Positions 51,651 to 60,173 of a stretch of DNA of 64,000 bases are shown in pieces. The DNA is from CAYSPG01 sp964432885 (GTDB lineage: Bacteria; Bacteroidota; Bacteroidia; AKYH767-A; OLB10): positions 4,939 through 68,938 of the forward strand of contig CAYSPG010000019.1 in assembly GCA_964432885.1 (NCBI GenBank), read 5' to 3'. Position 1 is the stretch's first letter. Each line of letters begins with the position of its first letter. The notes under the pieces were generated by a model. It did no database searches, had not been told where the DNA came from, and was given only the letters and a program-made list of their open reading frames with translations. Position numbers and translations under genes: made by a program.

Positions 51651-52775
51651 CTATGCGTAAAAATTCTTAATCACTTCCACCATGTAATCCAACTGTTCAG
51701 TTGTCATTTCAGGAAACATAGGAAGCGAAATAATTTTCTTTTGATTGGCTGCCGATACCGGAAAATCTTTTTCGGTTTGGTTTAAATATTTGTAACAAGG
51801 CAACAAGGGCAATGTGGTTGGATAATGTATAGCCGTTTCAATGCCGTTTTCTTTTAAATACTTTTGAAACTCATCGCGCCTCTCAGCTTTTACCACATAC
51901 AAATGAAAAATGTGTTTGCCGTTTGCACGGATTTTTGGAATTTCTAATCCTTTTACGTCTTTTAATTTTTCATTGAGATAAAGTGAATGTTTTAATCGCA
52001 AACTATTCCACTCATGTATGTGCGGCAGTTTTACTGAAAGCACTGCAGCATGCAAACCATCCAGGCGAGAATTAATTCCTTCCATTTCATGCTGATGTTT
52101 TACCAGCGCCCCATGATTTGCATACATGCGAACTTTTTTTGCAAGCTCATCATCATTAGTCAGCACAGCACCTGCATCGCCATACGCACCTAAATTTTTT
52201 CCGGGATAAAAACTAAATGTGGCAGCAATGCCAAGTGAGCCAATGGTAATTCCGTTTATTTGGGCAAAGTGCGCCTGCGAACAATCTTCAATCATAAATA
52301 ATTTGTGCTTGTCGCAGATGGTTTTTATTTTATCAATCTCAGCAGCTTGTCCGTATAAGTGTACGGGAATAATTGCCTTGGTGCGAGGTGTAATTTTTTC
52401 TTCAATTTTTGAAACGTCAATAGAATAATAATCAGGCTCGGTATCAACAAAAACAACTTTTGCTCCTGCCTGTGTTATGGTTTCTGATGTTGAAATCCAT
52501 GAGTTAGCAACCGTAATTACTTCATCGCCTTCTCCAATGCCGAGCATTTTTAAAACAATATAAATGGCATCGGTACCATTGGCCACTCCTATGCAATGTT
52601 TCATGTTATATGCGGCTGCAAATTCTTTTTCAAAAGTAGAAACGTATTTTCCTTTTATAAATTCTGTTTCTTCTATCACACCAAAAATGGCTTTGTCCAT
52701 TTCGGTTTTTAAGTTGTGATACTGTGTACGCAAATCAGCAAAGGGTACGTGCATTTTAGTTTCTGTTTGTATCAT
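51651..52775 (-). CDS. DegT/DnrJ/EryC1/StrS sugar aminotransferase
   Basis: A PLP enzyme (374 residues) that puts an amino group on a keto sugar nucleotide. The PLP lysine is in FSFYPGKNLGAYGDAGAV; family text includes GVANGTDAIYIVLKMLGIGE, VTVANSWISTSETI, MIEDCSQAHFAQ and VPVHLYGQAAE-like IIPVHLYGQ. With the oxidoreductase at 53848 and the acetyltransferase at 53387 it forms the set dehydrogenase-aminotransferase-acetyltransferase seen as WbpB-WbpE-WbpD or WlbA-C-B, which makes 3-acetamido sugars. That role is inferred from the set. Confidence 0.92.
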   Translation of the reverse strand: MIQTETKMHVPFADLRTQYHNLKTEMDKAIFGVIEETEFIKGKYVSTFEKEFAAAYNMKHCIGVANGTDAIYIVLKMLGIGEGDEVITVANSWISTSETITQAGAKVVFVDTEPDYYSIDVSKIEEKITPRTKAIIPVHLYGQAAEIDKIKTICDKHKLFMIEDCSQAHFAQINGITIGSLGIAATFSFYPGKNLGAYGDAGAVLTNDDELAKKVRMYANHGALVKHQHEMEGINSRLDGLHAAVLSVKLPHIHEWNSLRLKHSLYLNEKLKDVKGLEIPKIRANGKHIFHLYVVKAERRDEFQKYLKENGIETAIHYPTTLPLLPCYKYLNQTEKDFPVSAANQKKIISLPMFPEMTTEQLDYMVEVIKNFYA

Positions 52776-52807
52776 AATAATTTATTATAGTTCAAAATTA
52801 AATTTTT

Positions 52808-53379
52808 TAACCACAGAGGCATGGAGTCACAGAATTAATATCCATTAATCATTCTCTTAAAACAATTCTTTAACAACACCTCATTAAAATTAATTAGCAG
52901 TCCTAATCTTTTGTTTGCAAGTTTAAGGTAAGAGAGAAGCTGTGCTTCATGCACAGGGTGAATTTCTTCTACTGTTTTTAATTCTATAATTATTTCATCA
53001 TTAACCAACAGGTCAATTCTAAAATCCTGATTTAGCGTTTCACCTTTGTAAATAACAGGGAGTAAAACTTGCCTCTCTACATTCAGCTCATTAGAAATTA
53101 GCTCCTTAAAAAGACAAATTTCATAAACCGACTCTAACAATCCTGGTCCAAGATGCTTATGAACTTCAATGGCGCAATGTAAAACTACTCCGGTTATTTT
53201 ATTTAAATCAGTCAGACTCTTTTTTTCCATTTCCACTAAATCCAAATCCAGCATCTATTTTTTTGCAACGCCCTGTTTCTCTTTTCACATTAATAATCTT
53301 TGTGTCTTTGTGCCTCTGTGGTTAACTCCTCCGCGCTCTTCATTTAAATATCCTTTGTGTCTTTGTGCCCCTGTGGTTA
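52808..53379. mobile_element. Candidate cassette: GxxExxY gene between inverted repeats
   Basis: TAACCACAGAGGCA (52808-52821) is matched by its exact complement TGCCTCTGTGGTTA (53311-53324), and a second, near-identical copy of the high-side repeat (CTTTGTGTCTTTGTGCCC...) lies at 53353-53379. The repeats closely bracket a single gene inside a polysaccharide operon whose other genes sit almost end to end. That suggests insertion of a unit. No target duplication is seen, so mobility is unproved. Confidence 0.5.
52835..53254 (-). CDS. GxxExxY protein (PD-(D/E)XK nuclease-fold family)
   Basis: A protein of 139 residues with the motif that names the family, G38-L-L-E41-S-V-Y44, then DFRIDLLVNDEIIIELKTVE: Asp81 and Glu91-x-Lys93 form a PD-(D/E)XK-type site, so it may be an active nuclease. 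The start could also be the second Met (53230). It separates the aminotransferase and the acetyltransferase of one pathway and has inverted repeats on both sides, so it is probably a visitor in the operon. Function of the family is unknown. Confidence 0.88.
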   Translation of the reverse strand: MLDLDLVEMEKKSLTDLNKITGVVLHCAIEVHKHLGPGLLESVYEICLFKELISNELNVERQVLLPVIYKGETLNQDFRIDLLVNDEIIIELKTVEEIHPVHEAQLLSYLKLANKRLGLLINFNEVLLKNCFKRMINGY

Positions 53380-53386
53380 TTAATTC

Positions 53387-53845
53387 CTATTTTATTTTTC
53401 TCGCGGGATTTCCGGCATAGGTGCCAGGTTCAGTAATATTTTTTGTAACAACACTGCCAGCTCCAATCACTACGTTATCGCAAATGGTAACAGGCAATAT
53501 GGTTGCGTTTGTTCCTATGCTAACGTGGTTTCCAATTCTAGTTGACTTCCACATTTCTTTTTTTCCACCTGCAGGGCCACCGTTTTCAAACAAGTCGTTA
53601 ATAAACATAGCACCATGAGAAATAAAACAATTGTTGCCTATGGTTACCAACTCACAAATAAAAGCGTGTGATTGAATTTTGCATTTGTTTCCAATCACTA
53701 CCCCTTTTTGAATTTCTACAAATGGGCCAATGAAACTGTCGTCACCAATGGTGCAATCGTAAAGATTGGCAGGTTCAATTACCAAAACATTTTTTCCGAA
53801 AGTTACATTGCGTACAGCAACTGATTTTAAAACTGGTTCGTTCAT
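53387..53845 (-). CDS. Left-handed beta-helix N-acetyltransferase (WbpD/WlbB-like)
   Basis: A protein of 152 residues built of hexapeptide repeats (VTFGKNVLVIEPANLYDCTI; GDDSFIGPFVEIQKGVVIGN; DNVVIGAGSVVTKNI). It is close to acetyltransferases that act on UDP-3-amino-sugars, with GPAGGKKEMW in a loop and the end GTYAGNPARKIK. It lies 2 bp from the Gfo/Idh gene, in one operon, and would acetylate the amino group placed by the DegT enzyme. Confidence 0.9.
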   Translation of the reverse strand: MNEPVLKSVAVRNVTFGKNVLVIEPANLYDCTIGDDSFIGPFVEIQKGVVIGNKCKIQSHAFICELVTIGNNCFISHGAMFINDLFENGGPAGGKKEMWKSTRIGNHVSIGTNATILPVTICDNVVIGAGSVVTKNITEPGTYAGNPARKIK

Positions 53846-53847
53846 TA

Positions 53848-54855
53848 CTATGCTTTGTTTATTGCTGCGCTGTATATTTTATCAATAATCTCCACTGTTT
53901 TCAATCCTTCAAACGAACTGGTGTTAATGGCATCACCGTGTTTCAAAACATTAATCACATTTTCGTAAACCATATCGTGATTTGACATGGAGCCTTGATA
54001 TTGCCCGTAATTATTGGCAGTATTTCCTACAGGTAAATTTTCTATTTTATAATTTTTAATGTTTTGATATTCGAGTTCATTTAAATATTGTCCGCCAATT
54101 TTTACCGTTCCGTTTTCTGCAAATATGGTTAGCGAACCTTCCATGTTTTTTCCAAAGCTGTTTACCGAATAATTCAACGTACCAATAGCGCCATTGTAAA
54201 ATTCTAAAATGGCAACTCCCGTATCTTCAAATTCAATTATGCCTTTGTGAGCATAGTTTCCCATAAAGGCGGCAACATTTTTTACATCACCAAGCATGTA
54301 ATAAAGCAAATCAACAAAGTGGCTGAACTGTGTGTATAACGTTCCGCCATCCATGCTCTTGGTACCCTTCCACGAATTTTTATAGTAGTCTTCATTACGA
54401 TTCCAAAAGCAACTTAGCTGTACGCTGTAAATTTTTCCAAGAATATTTTTATCAATCAAATCTTTGATGGCAACTACAGGGGGATTAAAACGATTTTGCT
54501 TTATGGCAAACAAACGTTTGTTATTTCGCTCAGCAGCTTTTAGCATTTCGCCACAATCGTAAACACTAATTGCCATAGGCTTTTCGCACAAAACATGGAA
54601 GCCTGCATTAAGCGCTTTAATGGAATGTTCGGCATGCAAACCGTTAGGTGAGCAAACAGAAACCACTACAACCGTGCGCTCATTTTTCAGTAAATCATCA
54701 ATGGAGTAATAGGCTTTGGCATTAAATTTTTTTGCTGTCTCGTCAGCCTTTTCTTTAACCACATCACAAACAGCAATTAATTTTCCAAACTTTGTAATGT
54801 GTTCGGCATGACGTTGTGCTATGCGTCCGCAGCCAATTAAAGCAAAATGTATCAT
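53848..54855 (-). CDS. Gfo/Idh/MocA family sugar dehydrogenase (WbpB/WlbA-like)
   Basis: A 335-residue NAD-dependent oxidoreductase with FALIGCGRIAQRHAEHI at the N-terminus, VSVCSPNGLHAEHS, and the catalytic lysine motif CEKPMAIS. Text such as KQNRFNPPVVAIKDLIDKN and QLSCFWNRNEDYYKNSWKGT is typical of WlbA-type enzymes, which oxidise the 3-position of UDP-GlcNAc acid before amination. No UDP-GlcNAc 6-dehydrogenase is in the window, so the first step must be elsewhere. asnB follows upstream after 42 bp. Confidence 0.9.
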   Translation of the reverse strand: MIHFALIGCGRIAQRHAEHITKFGKLIAVCDVVKEKADETAKKFNAKAYYSIDDLLKNERTVVVVSVCSPNGLHAEHSIKALNAGFHVLCEKPMAISVYDCGEMLKAAERNNKRLFAIKQNRFNPPVVAIKDLIDKNILGKIYSVQLSCFWNRNEDYYKNSWKGTKSMDGGTLYTQFSHFVDLLYYMLGDVKNVAAFMGNYAHKGIIEFEDTGVAILEFYNGAIGTLNYSVNSFGKNMEGSLTIFAENGTVKIGGQYLNELEYQNIKNYKIENLPVGNTANNYGQYQGSMSNHDMVYENVINVLKHGDAINTSSFEGLKTVEIIDKIYSAAINKA

Positions 54856-54897
54856 CGTATCCTTCCTCTAAAAAGTGGACGCGAAAGTAAAAAAAAT

Positions 54898-56841
54898 TTA
54901 CTCACTTACTTTAAAAACTTCGGCCCACTTTATTACAGCAATAGCTTTCCAAAATTCGCTTACCTGCGCTGCATTTAGTGCTGGATTATCGAGTGAAGCC
55001 AAAATATTTTTCCGGTTTAAAATAGTTGGGATGTTTGATGAAGTGATGTAGTCGCGCAATGGCTTTCCTATTTCCAGCATCCAGTTTTTTTGTGGAGTTA
55101 CAAATCCTTTTTTATCGGTGCGCCAAACTATTTCATCAGGAACTTTTTTGTCAATTGTTTTTCGCAAAACATATTTTGTCCAACCGCCTTGCATTTTAGC
55201 ATCATCGGGTAATGCTAAAGTAAACTCAACCAAGCGATGGTCAAGAAACGGCACTCGCGACTCAATAGAAAACGCCATAGAGTTTCTGTCTTCATAACGC
55301 AGCAAATCATGCATGCCATATTTGGTGTACTGCAAACTCATTTCCAAATAGGATGTGCCCATGTTTCGAGAATCAGCAACGGCAGCAAATTGCTTTTGAA
55401 AATTTTCACTGATAAAAGAAGAACCTGAGCGCGCTTTGCTGCGAACTATTTTTTTTACAAACTCAGGCATATAATAAAATGCAGCACGCCCCATTTCATT
55501 TGCAATGCCAACAGAGCGGCTGTTTTTTAACTGTTGACTTTCAGAAAAAAGTTTTGCAAACCGCATTTTCTTTAGCAAACCCATTAAATATACTCCTGTA
55601 AAAATGCTGTAGCCACCAAGTGTTTCATCAGCACCTTGTCCATCCAACAAAACTTTCATGCCATGTTGTCTTGCCAGTTTCATTACTTCCCATTGTGCAT
55701 ACATGCTTGTGGATGCAATGGGCATGTCCTGATGCCAGATTAATTTATCTAAATCGTTCCAGTAATTTTTTGAAGTAGGCTGTATGTAAAACGGTTTGAT
55801 GTTGGAGAAATGCCCACTCACCATTTTTGCAAATTTTGATTCATCAATTTTTGCATCGTCAAATACTGCGGTAAACGAATTAAAAATTGTATCGCGCAAC
55901 TTTGGTGCTGCATACGCAATGATGGCGCTTGAATCCAAACCTCCACTCAAACAAGTCCCAATGGGAACATCGGCACGCAAGTGCATCATTATGGATTCGT
56001 CAAAACGGGCAGCGTACTCTTCAAAATAATTTTTGCCAATAGTTGCCTTTATTTTTTCAACACTTGCTGCAAAATCGTAATAAGAAAAAATATCAAGTTT
56101 ATTTTTATTTAAATCAAAAAGCACATTATGTCCTACGGGCAATTCAATAATGTCATTAAACAAAGTTCCGTACGCATCCGAAATTTTTCCGAACGATACA
56201 TACTGAAACAAATGCAATGAATTTATTTTGCTTTGAATTTTCTCATCCTGCAAAATGGCTTTTATTTCAGAGGCAAAAACAAAACGGTTGTTTTTATAAG
56301 AATAATAAAGTGGCTTTATTCCATAGCGGTCGCGAGAAATAAACAGTGTGCGTTTTTCAGTATCGTAAATGGCAAACACCCACATGCCCATAAAACGCTG
56401 CACACAATCGGCTCCCCATTCTTTGTATGATGCAAGAATAACTTCAGTGTCGCTGTCGGATTCAAATTTGTATCCTTTGCCGGCAAGCTCATGCTTTATT
56501 TCTTTGTAATTATAAACCTCACCGTTAAACACAATTTGAAAACGCGCATTATCATACGTCATGGGTTGGTGGCCATGCGCGCTTAAATCAATAATGCTAA
56601 GTCTTCGATGTACTAAACCAAGAATTGTTTTCTTTTCAGCACCTGCAAAACTCTTAATGTGTTGCTGCGATTTTACTTCTTCAATTGAGTCGTCACCATA
56701 AGCATGAGAAACTTTATAATCGGTATCCACCAGTAAAAAGCCTTCATCATCGGGCCCACGGTGCCGAATGGTTGCAGACATGTTGTACAGTATGTCTGTA
56801 TTAAATCCTGATGTATCAATGATTCCTGCTATGCCGCACAT
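54898..56841 (-). CDS. asnB: Asparagine synthase (glutamine-hydrolysing)
   Basis: At 647 residues it has the N-terminal glutaminase (MCGIAGIID with nucleophile Cys2, and RHRGPDDEGF) and the C-terminal synthase with the PPi loop GTCLSGGLDSSAIIAY. AsnB-like genes inside polysaccharide clusters may amidate sugar acids rather than make asparagine, which would fit a uronic-acid-containing polymer from the WbpB-D-E set. The exact role is not determined by sequence. Confidence 0.92.
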   Translation of the reverse strand: MCGIAGIIDTSGFNTDILYNMSATIRHRGPDDEGFLLVDTDYKVSHAYGDDSIEEVKSQQHIKSFAGAEKKTILGLVHRRLSIIDLSAHGHQPMTYDNARFQIVFNGEVYNYKEIKHELAGKGYKFESDSDTEVILASYKEWGADCVQRFMGMWVFAIYDTEKRTLFISRDRYGIKPLYYSYKNNRFVFASEIKAILQDEKIQSKINSLHLFQYVSFGKISDAYGTLFNDIIELPVGHNVLFDLNKNKLDIFSYYDFAASVEKIKATIGKNYFEEYAARFDESIMMHLRADVPIGTCLSGGLDSSAIIAYAAPKLRDTIFNSFTAVFDDAKIDESKFAKMVSGHFSNIKPFYIQPTSKNYWNDLDKLIWHQDMPIASTSMYAQWEVMKLARQHGMKVLLDGQGADETLGGYSIFTGVYLMGLLKKMRFAKLFSESQQLKNSRSVGIANEMGRAAFYYMPEFVKKIVRSKARSGSSFISENFQKQFAAVADSRNMGTSYLEMSLQYTKYGMHDLLRYEDRNSMAFSIESRVPFLDHRLVEFTLALPDDAKMQGGWTKYVLRKTIDKKVPDEIVWRTDKKGFVTPQKNWMLEIGKPLRDYITSSNIPTILNRKNILASLDNPALNAAQVSEFWKAIAVIKWAEVFKVSE

Positions 56842-56919
56842 AAAAATAGTCTACAGTTGGCAGTTGGCAATTTACAATTGTGTGAAGTCATTCGTTAGTT
56901 CTTTTTAATTCTTATTCGT

Positions 56920-58080
56920 TTATTTATTTTTTACTGCTGAATTATAAATGCCCATGAGTCGTTTTCCGAACACCTCAAACCCAAAACGGTTTACAACACT
57001 CGCTCGTATTTTTTCTGAGTTGTAATTTGTTCTTTCGTTAATCAGTTGTTTCATTGCGTTTGCAATTTCATCAACATTGTGTGGTGAAACTAAAATTCCG
57101 CAGCCTTCTACTACTTCTTTTGGAGCTGTTTCGTTTCCTACAATTACGGGCAAGCCACTGCTCATGGCCTCCGCTACTACCAATCCAAATGTTTCGTGCT
57201 CACTGGGGAAAACAAAGAACGATGATTTTGAAAACTGCTCATGCATTAATTTTTTATTGAACTCTCCGGTTAAAGAAATTTTATTTTGCAACGAATTGTT
57301 TTTTACAAATTCTTCAATTGCATTTTTTTCTTTTCCATCACCCATTATCACCAATTTCCATTCGGGAAATTCTTTCTCAATTTTTTGAAATGCTTTTGCA
57401 ACTCGTAAGCCGCCTTTGTAATCTTCTAATCGCGATGCAAAGGTGATGGTTTTATTTTTTTCTGTTTCAGCGCAAAGCGAAAATAAATTGGTGTTAACCG
57501 GATTATAAGTTGTAATTGTTTGCGGAGCATTCATGCCGCTTTGCTTAATCTGCATAGCCAAATCATCACTTACAGTCATTAATGCAGCACAATTTCTCCA
57601 TGCATGTTTTGCAAATTGCCTTAGCACAATGTTACCCGATATTTTTGAAAATGGCCCTGTATGTTCTGTTATTACATAAGGAATTTTAAATTTTTTATAC
57701 ATGGCATAAGCAATGTTGCCATACAATGCTGAATTGTGCACATGCATTATATCCACATCGTTGCAAATAGTTTTTGCGTAAGCAACGCCACGTTTGAACC
57801 ATTCTATATACAACAAAAATTTTGAAAGCGGATTAGTTGGCTTCTTGTCTGAAATAATCAGCCTGTGCACTTCAATGCCGTTGTAGTTTTCTTTAAAAAT
57901 TCCTTTCTTTTTTCCGTGCAATTGTATAGTAAACACTTTTACATTGGCATAAGGCAAAACCGATTCAATATAATCAAGAACAAAAATTCCTTTTGAATTA
58001 TTTCCTTCTTCAGGAAACAAAGCAGGCAACACCAATACGTTTATTTTCTTTTCAGTCACAGTTTGTAAATGCGGCTGCAA
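56920..58080 (-). CDS. GT4 family glycosyltransferase
   Basis: A GT-B enzyme of 386 residues. The N-terminal half has INVLVLPALFPEEGNNSKG, IMHVHNSALYGNIAYAMYKK and VITEHTGPFSKI; the C-terminal half has ITFASRLEDYKGGLRVAKAF, the motif PSEHETFGLVVAEAMSSGLP (EX7E) and VIVGNETAPKEVVEG. It begins the minus-strand cluster. The promoter region (58081-58172, divergent with the NTase gene) has no clear box that I can name. Confidence 0.92.
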   Translation of the reverse strand: MQPHLQTVTEKKINVLVLPALFPEEGNNSKGIFVLDYIESVLPYANVKVFTIQLHGKKKGIFKENYNGIEVHRLIISDKKPTNPLSKFLLYIEWFKRGVAYAKTICNDVDIMHVHNSALYGNIAYAMYKKFKIPYVITEHTGPFSKISGNIVLRQFAKHAWRNCAALMTVSDDLAMQIKQSGMNAPQTITTYNPVNTNLFSLCAETEKNKTITFASRLEDYKGGLRVAKAFQKIEKEFPEWKLVIMGDGKEKNAIEEFVKNNSLQNKISLTGEFNKKLMHEQFSKSSFFVFPSEHETFGLVVAEAMSSGLPVIVGNETAPKEVVEGCGILVSPHNVDEIANAMKQLINERTNYNSEKIRASVVNRFGFEVFGKRLMGIYNSAVKNK

Positions 58081-58172
58081 AACTAATGTTTGAAATTTTA
58101 CCTGCTAATTTAATTTGAATTAACCGCATTTAACCCTAAGAAAAATAGCTGTGGATTGTTTTTCTTTGCACC

Positions 58173-59180
58173 ATGCAAATGCAGAAAAACTTTATGGAAT
58201 TGCTTTATCAAACCGACAGCTATTTTAATATTAAACCGCGCACCAAAACAGATAAAGCACTTGCCATGTTAAGCGCCACCCTTTTTTTCAAAAAAAATGC
58301 AGCCAGACTTATAAAAGCCAGCAAGCGAAATTTAACTGCTTTAACACCACCGGTTGATATAGGCATTGATAAGTATGACGGTGACAATAGGTATGTGCAA
58401 GAATTGGCCTCATATTTAAAAACCGAGCTATCGGAATATATATACGGTGCATACATCCATGGCAGCCTGGCTACCGGAGAAGAAATCACTTACAGCGATT
58501 TTGATGCGTTGATTATTTTAAACAACAGCATTTTTGAATCAGAAAAAACGTTGGTGGCAGTAGCCAAAAAATTGTATGAGTCATCAAAATATTTTTTTCG
58601 CTTTGATCCGTTACAGCATCACCGCTGGTTTGTTATTCCACAAAAATACCTGGCAATGTATCCCGAAACATTTTTTCCTGTCGAACTTTTTAAATACAGC
58701 AAATCGCTTTTTGATAAAGGAATGCATTTTCAAATTTCACCGGCACCGGATGCAGATTTTAAAAAACCTTTTTTTAATCTTTCAAACAGCTTAATAAAAA
58801 ATTTAGATACAGGAAAAATTCCAACACATATGTATTCGCTTAAAAGTTTGTTGAGTGAATTTATGCTACTGCCATCCTTTTATGTTCAGGCGCGTGATAA
58901 AAAAGGGGTGTTTAAAAAATTTAGTTTCGAAATAGCAAAACAAGATTTTAAACCGGCTGATTGGAAAGTGATGGATGAGGCATCGCACATAAGGGAAATA
59001 TGGGATTATAAACTTACACCTGACGAGCAGAAAGAATTTACCAAACATGATTTTATAAGCCGGCAAAAAATAAAAAAACAATCGGCAGCTATACCGCCTG
59101 TCATTTTAATGCGACTTACCCAAGATTTTTACATGCGAGTGAAAATGCTTGCTTTGCAAATGCAAAATAAAATTGCTTAA
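58173..59180 (+). CDS. Nucleotidyltransferase-fold protein 1
   Basis: The 335-residue protein has the minimal nucleotidyltransferase (pol beta-like) site: HGSLATGEEITYSDFDALII, with Gly97-Ser98 and Asp109-x-Asp111. Upstream helices (DKALAMLSATLFFKKNAARL) and the second half (FFPVELFKYSKSLFDKG, LKSLLSEFMLLPSFYVQARD) match no family I know. The second gene (59201) has the same kind of site in a different protein, so they act as a pair. Nucleotide or nucleoside transfer to an unknown target is inferred. Starts in a cassette that diverges from the polysaccharide cluster. Confidence 0.7.
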   Translation: MQMQKNFMELLYQTDSYFNIKPRTKTDKALAMLSATLFFKKNAARLIKASKRNLTALTPPVDIGIDKYDGDNRYVQELASYLKTELSEYIYGAYIHGSLATGEEITYSDFDALIILNNSIFESEKTLVAVAKKLYESSKYFFRFDPLQHHRWFVIPQKYLAMYPETFFPVELFKYSKSLFDKGMHFQISPAPDADFKKPFFNLSNSLIKNLDTGKIPTHMYSLKSLLSEFMLLPSFYVQARDKKGVFKKFSFEIAKQDFKPADWKVMDEASHIREIWDYKLTPDEQKEFTKHDFISRQKIKKQSAAIPPVILMRLTQDFYMRVKMLALQMQNKIA

Positions 59181-59200
59181 AAGATTCCTTACACTCAGGC

Positions 59201-60172
59201 ATGATAAAATTTATTGAACCTCCGGTTGCCGTTTCGCTTGAACTATACGAGCAAAGTATTGGGCTGATGACAGAGCGACTGATGGCTTTGCCGCAAGTGG
59301 CTGCGGTTTACCAGATTGGCAGCGTATCGGTGCCAGGCATTTCGGACGTGGATATGGTAGTTGTTTTTAAAGACAATGAAACCTGCGGTTTTAATCCTTT
59401 GGCGCAATTAACATCGCAGGAAAAGTATTTGTTTGTCCATTCGTTATTTGGATTGAGCGAAACGCAGTTTGCATCCATCAACAACTTTTTAATTCAGGTA
59501 CAATACATTTACCGTGACGGAAAAAAGACAATCCAACTTCCTTTTTCTTTGCCCAAGGAAGAAAAAAATGAACTGAACAAACAAATTGCACTGGAGTATC
59601 TTGTAAAAAATTTTATTACTGCATCCATACAGCAAAAATTAAAAGTGGTAAAACTTCGCAACCTGTTGCTTGAAGCCAATGCTTTAAAATATGATTTTGA
59701 GTTATTAAATATCAAAGACGGAAAACTGTATGAGTTGGTTTACGAACTTATTGGCTGGCGTAAAAAATGGTTTGAATCCAAACCCACTGAACAAAAAATA
59801 AACAGTTGGTTTAATGAATACTGCCATGAATTGCAAAAATTATTGCAACAACTTTTTCAAACGCATGTTTTGTATTCGCCTTTATCATCGCCTGTACAGC
59901 TAAATAAAAATGTTTCGCTTGTTCATTCACAAAATTTTCTTTTAAAAAAAACAGGCATTGCATTGCCAATGATTCCGGGAATAAAACCGCTGCACATTTA
60001 TAAGGCTGCTAGCAGGTTAAATCATTTTAAACTTCTGCTTCCTATAAAAATTCCTGATGCTTACAGTATTCATAACAAGCGATTTTTGTATTTGCAGCAA
60101 TTAAAAAATTATAACTCAAAACATGCACCGTATTTTATGCCAATGGTTTCGGTGTTGCCGTTTATAAAATAA
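59201..60172 (+). CDS. Nucleotidyltransferase-fold protein 2
   Basis: A protein of 323 residues whose N-terminus holds QIGSVSVPGISDVDMVVVF (Gly40-Ser41, Asp49-x-Asp51), again the nucleotidyltransferase-fold signature. The rest is helix-rich (ASIQQKLKVVKLRNLLLEAN; HELQKLLQQLFQTH) and unlike gene 1, so the two are not a simple duplication. It starts 20 bp after gene 1 and ends 1 bp before the GINT1-like gene, so the three form an operon. Function is unknown. Confidence 0.65.
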   Translation: MIKFIEPPVAVSLELYEQSIGLMTERLMALPQVAAVYQIGSVSVPGISDVDMVVVFKDNETCGFNPLAQLTSQEKYLFVHSLFGLSETQFASINNFLIQVQYIYRDGKKTIQLPFSLPKEEKNELNKQIALEYLVKNFITASIQQKLKVVKLRNLLLEANALKYDFELLNIKDGKLYELVYELIGWRKKWFESKPTEQKINSWFNEYCHELQKLLQQLFQTHVLYSPLSSPVQLNKNVSLVHSQNFLLKKTGIALPMIPGIKPLHIYKAASRLNHFKLLLPIKIPDAYSIHNKRFLYLQQLKNYNSKHAPYFMPMVSVLPFIK

Positions 60173-60173
60173 T

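Noticed and set aside
52801..53386. Restriction or defence gene based on the PD-(D/E)XK fold
   Set aside because: No methyltransferase or other defence partner is present, and the family is not known to defend; a cassette origin fits better.
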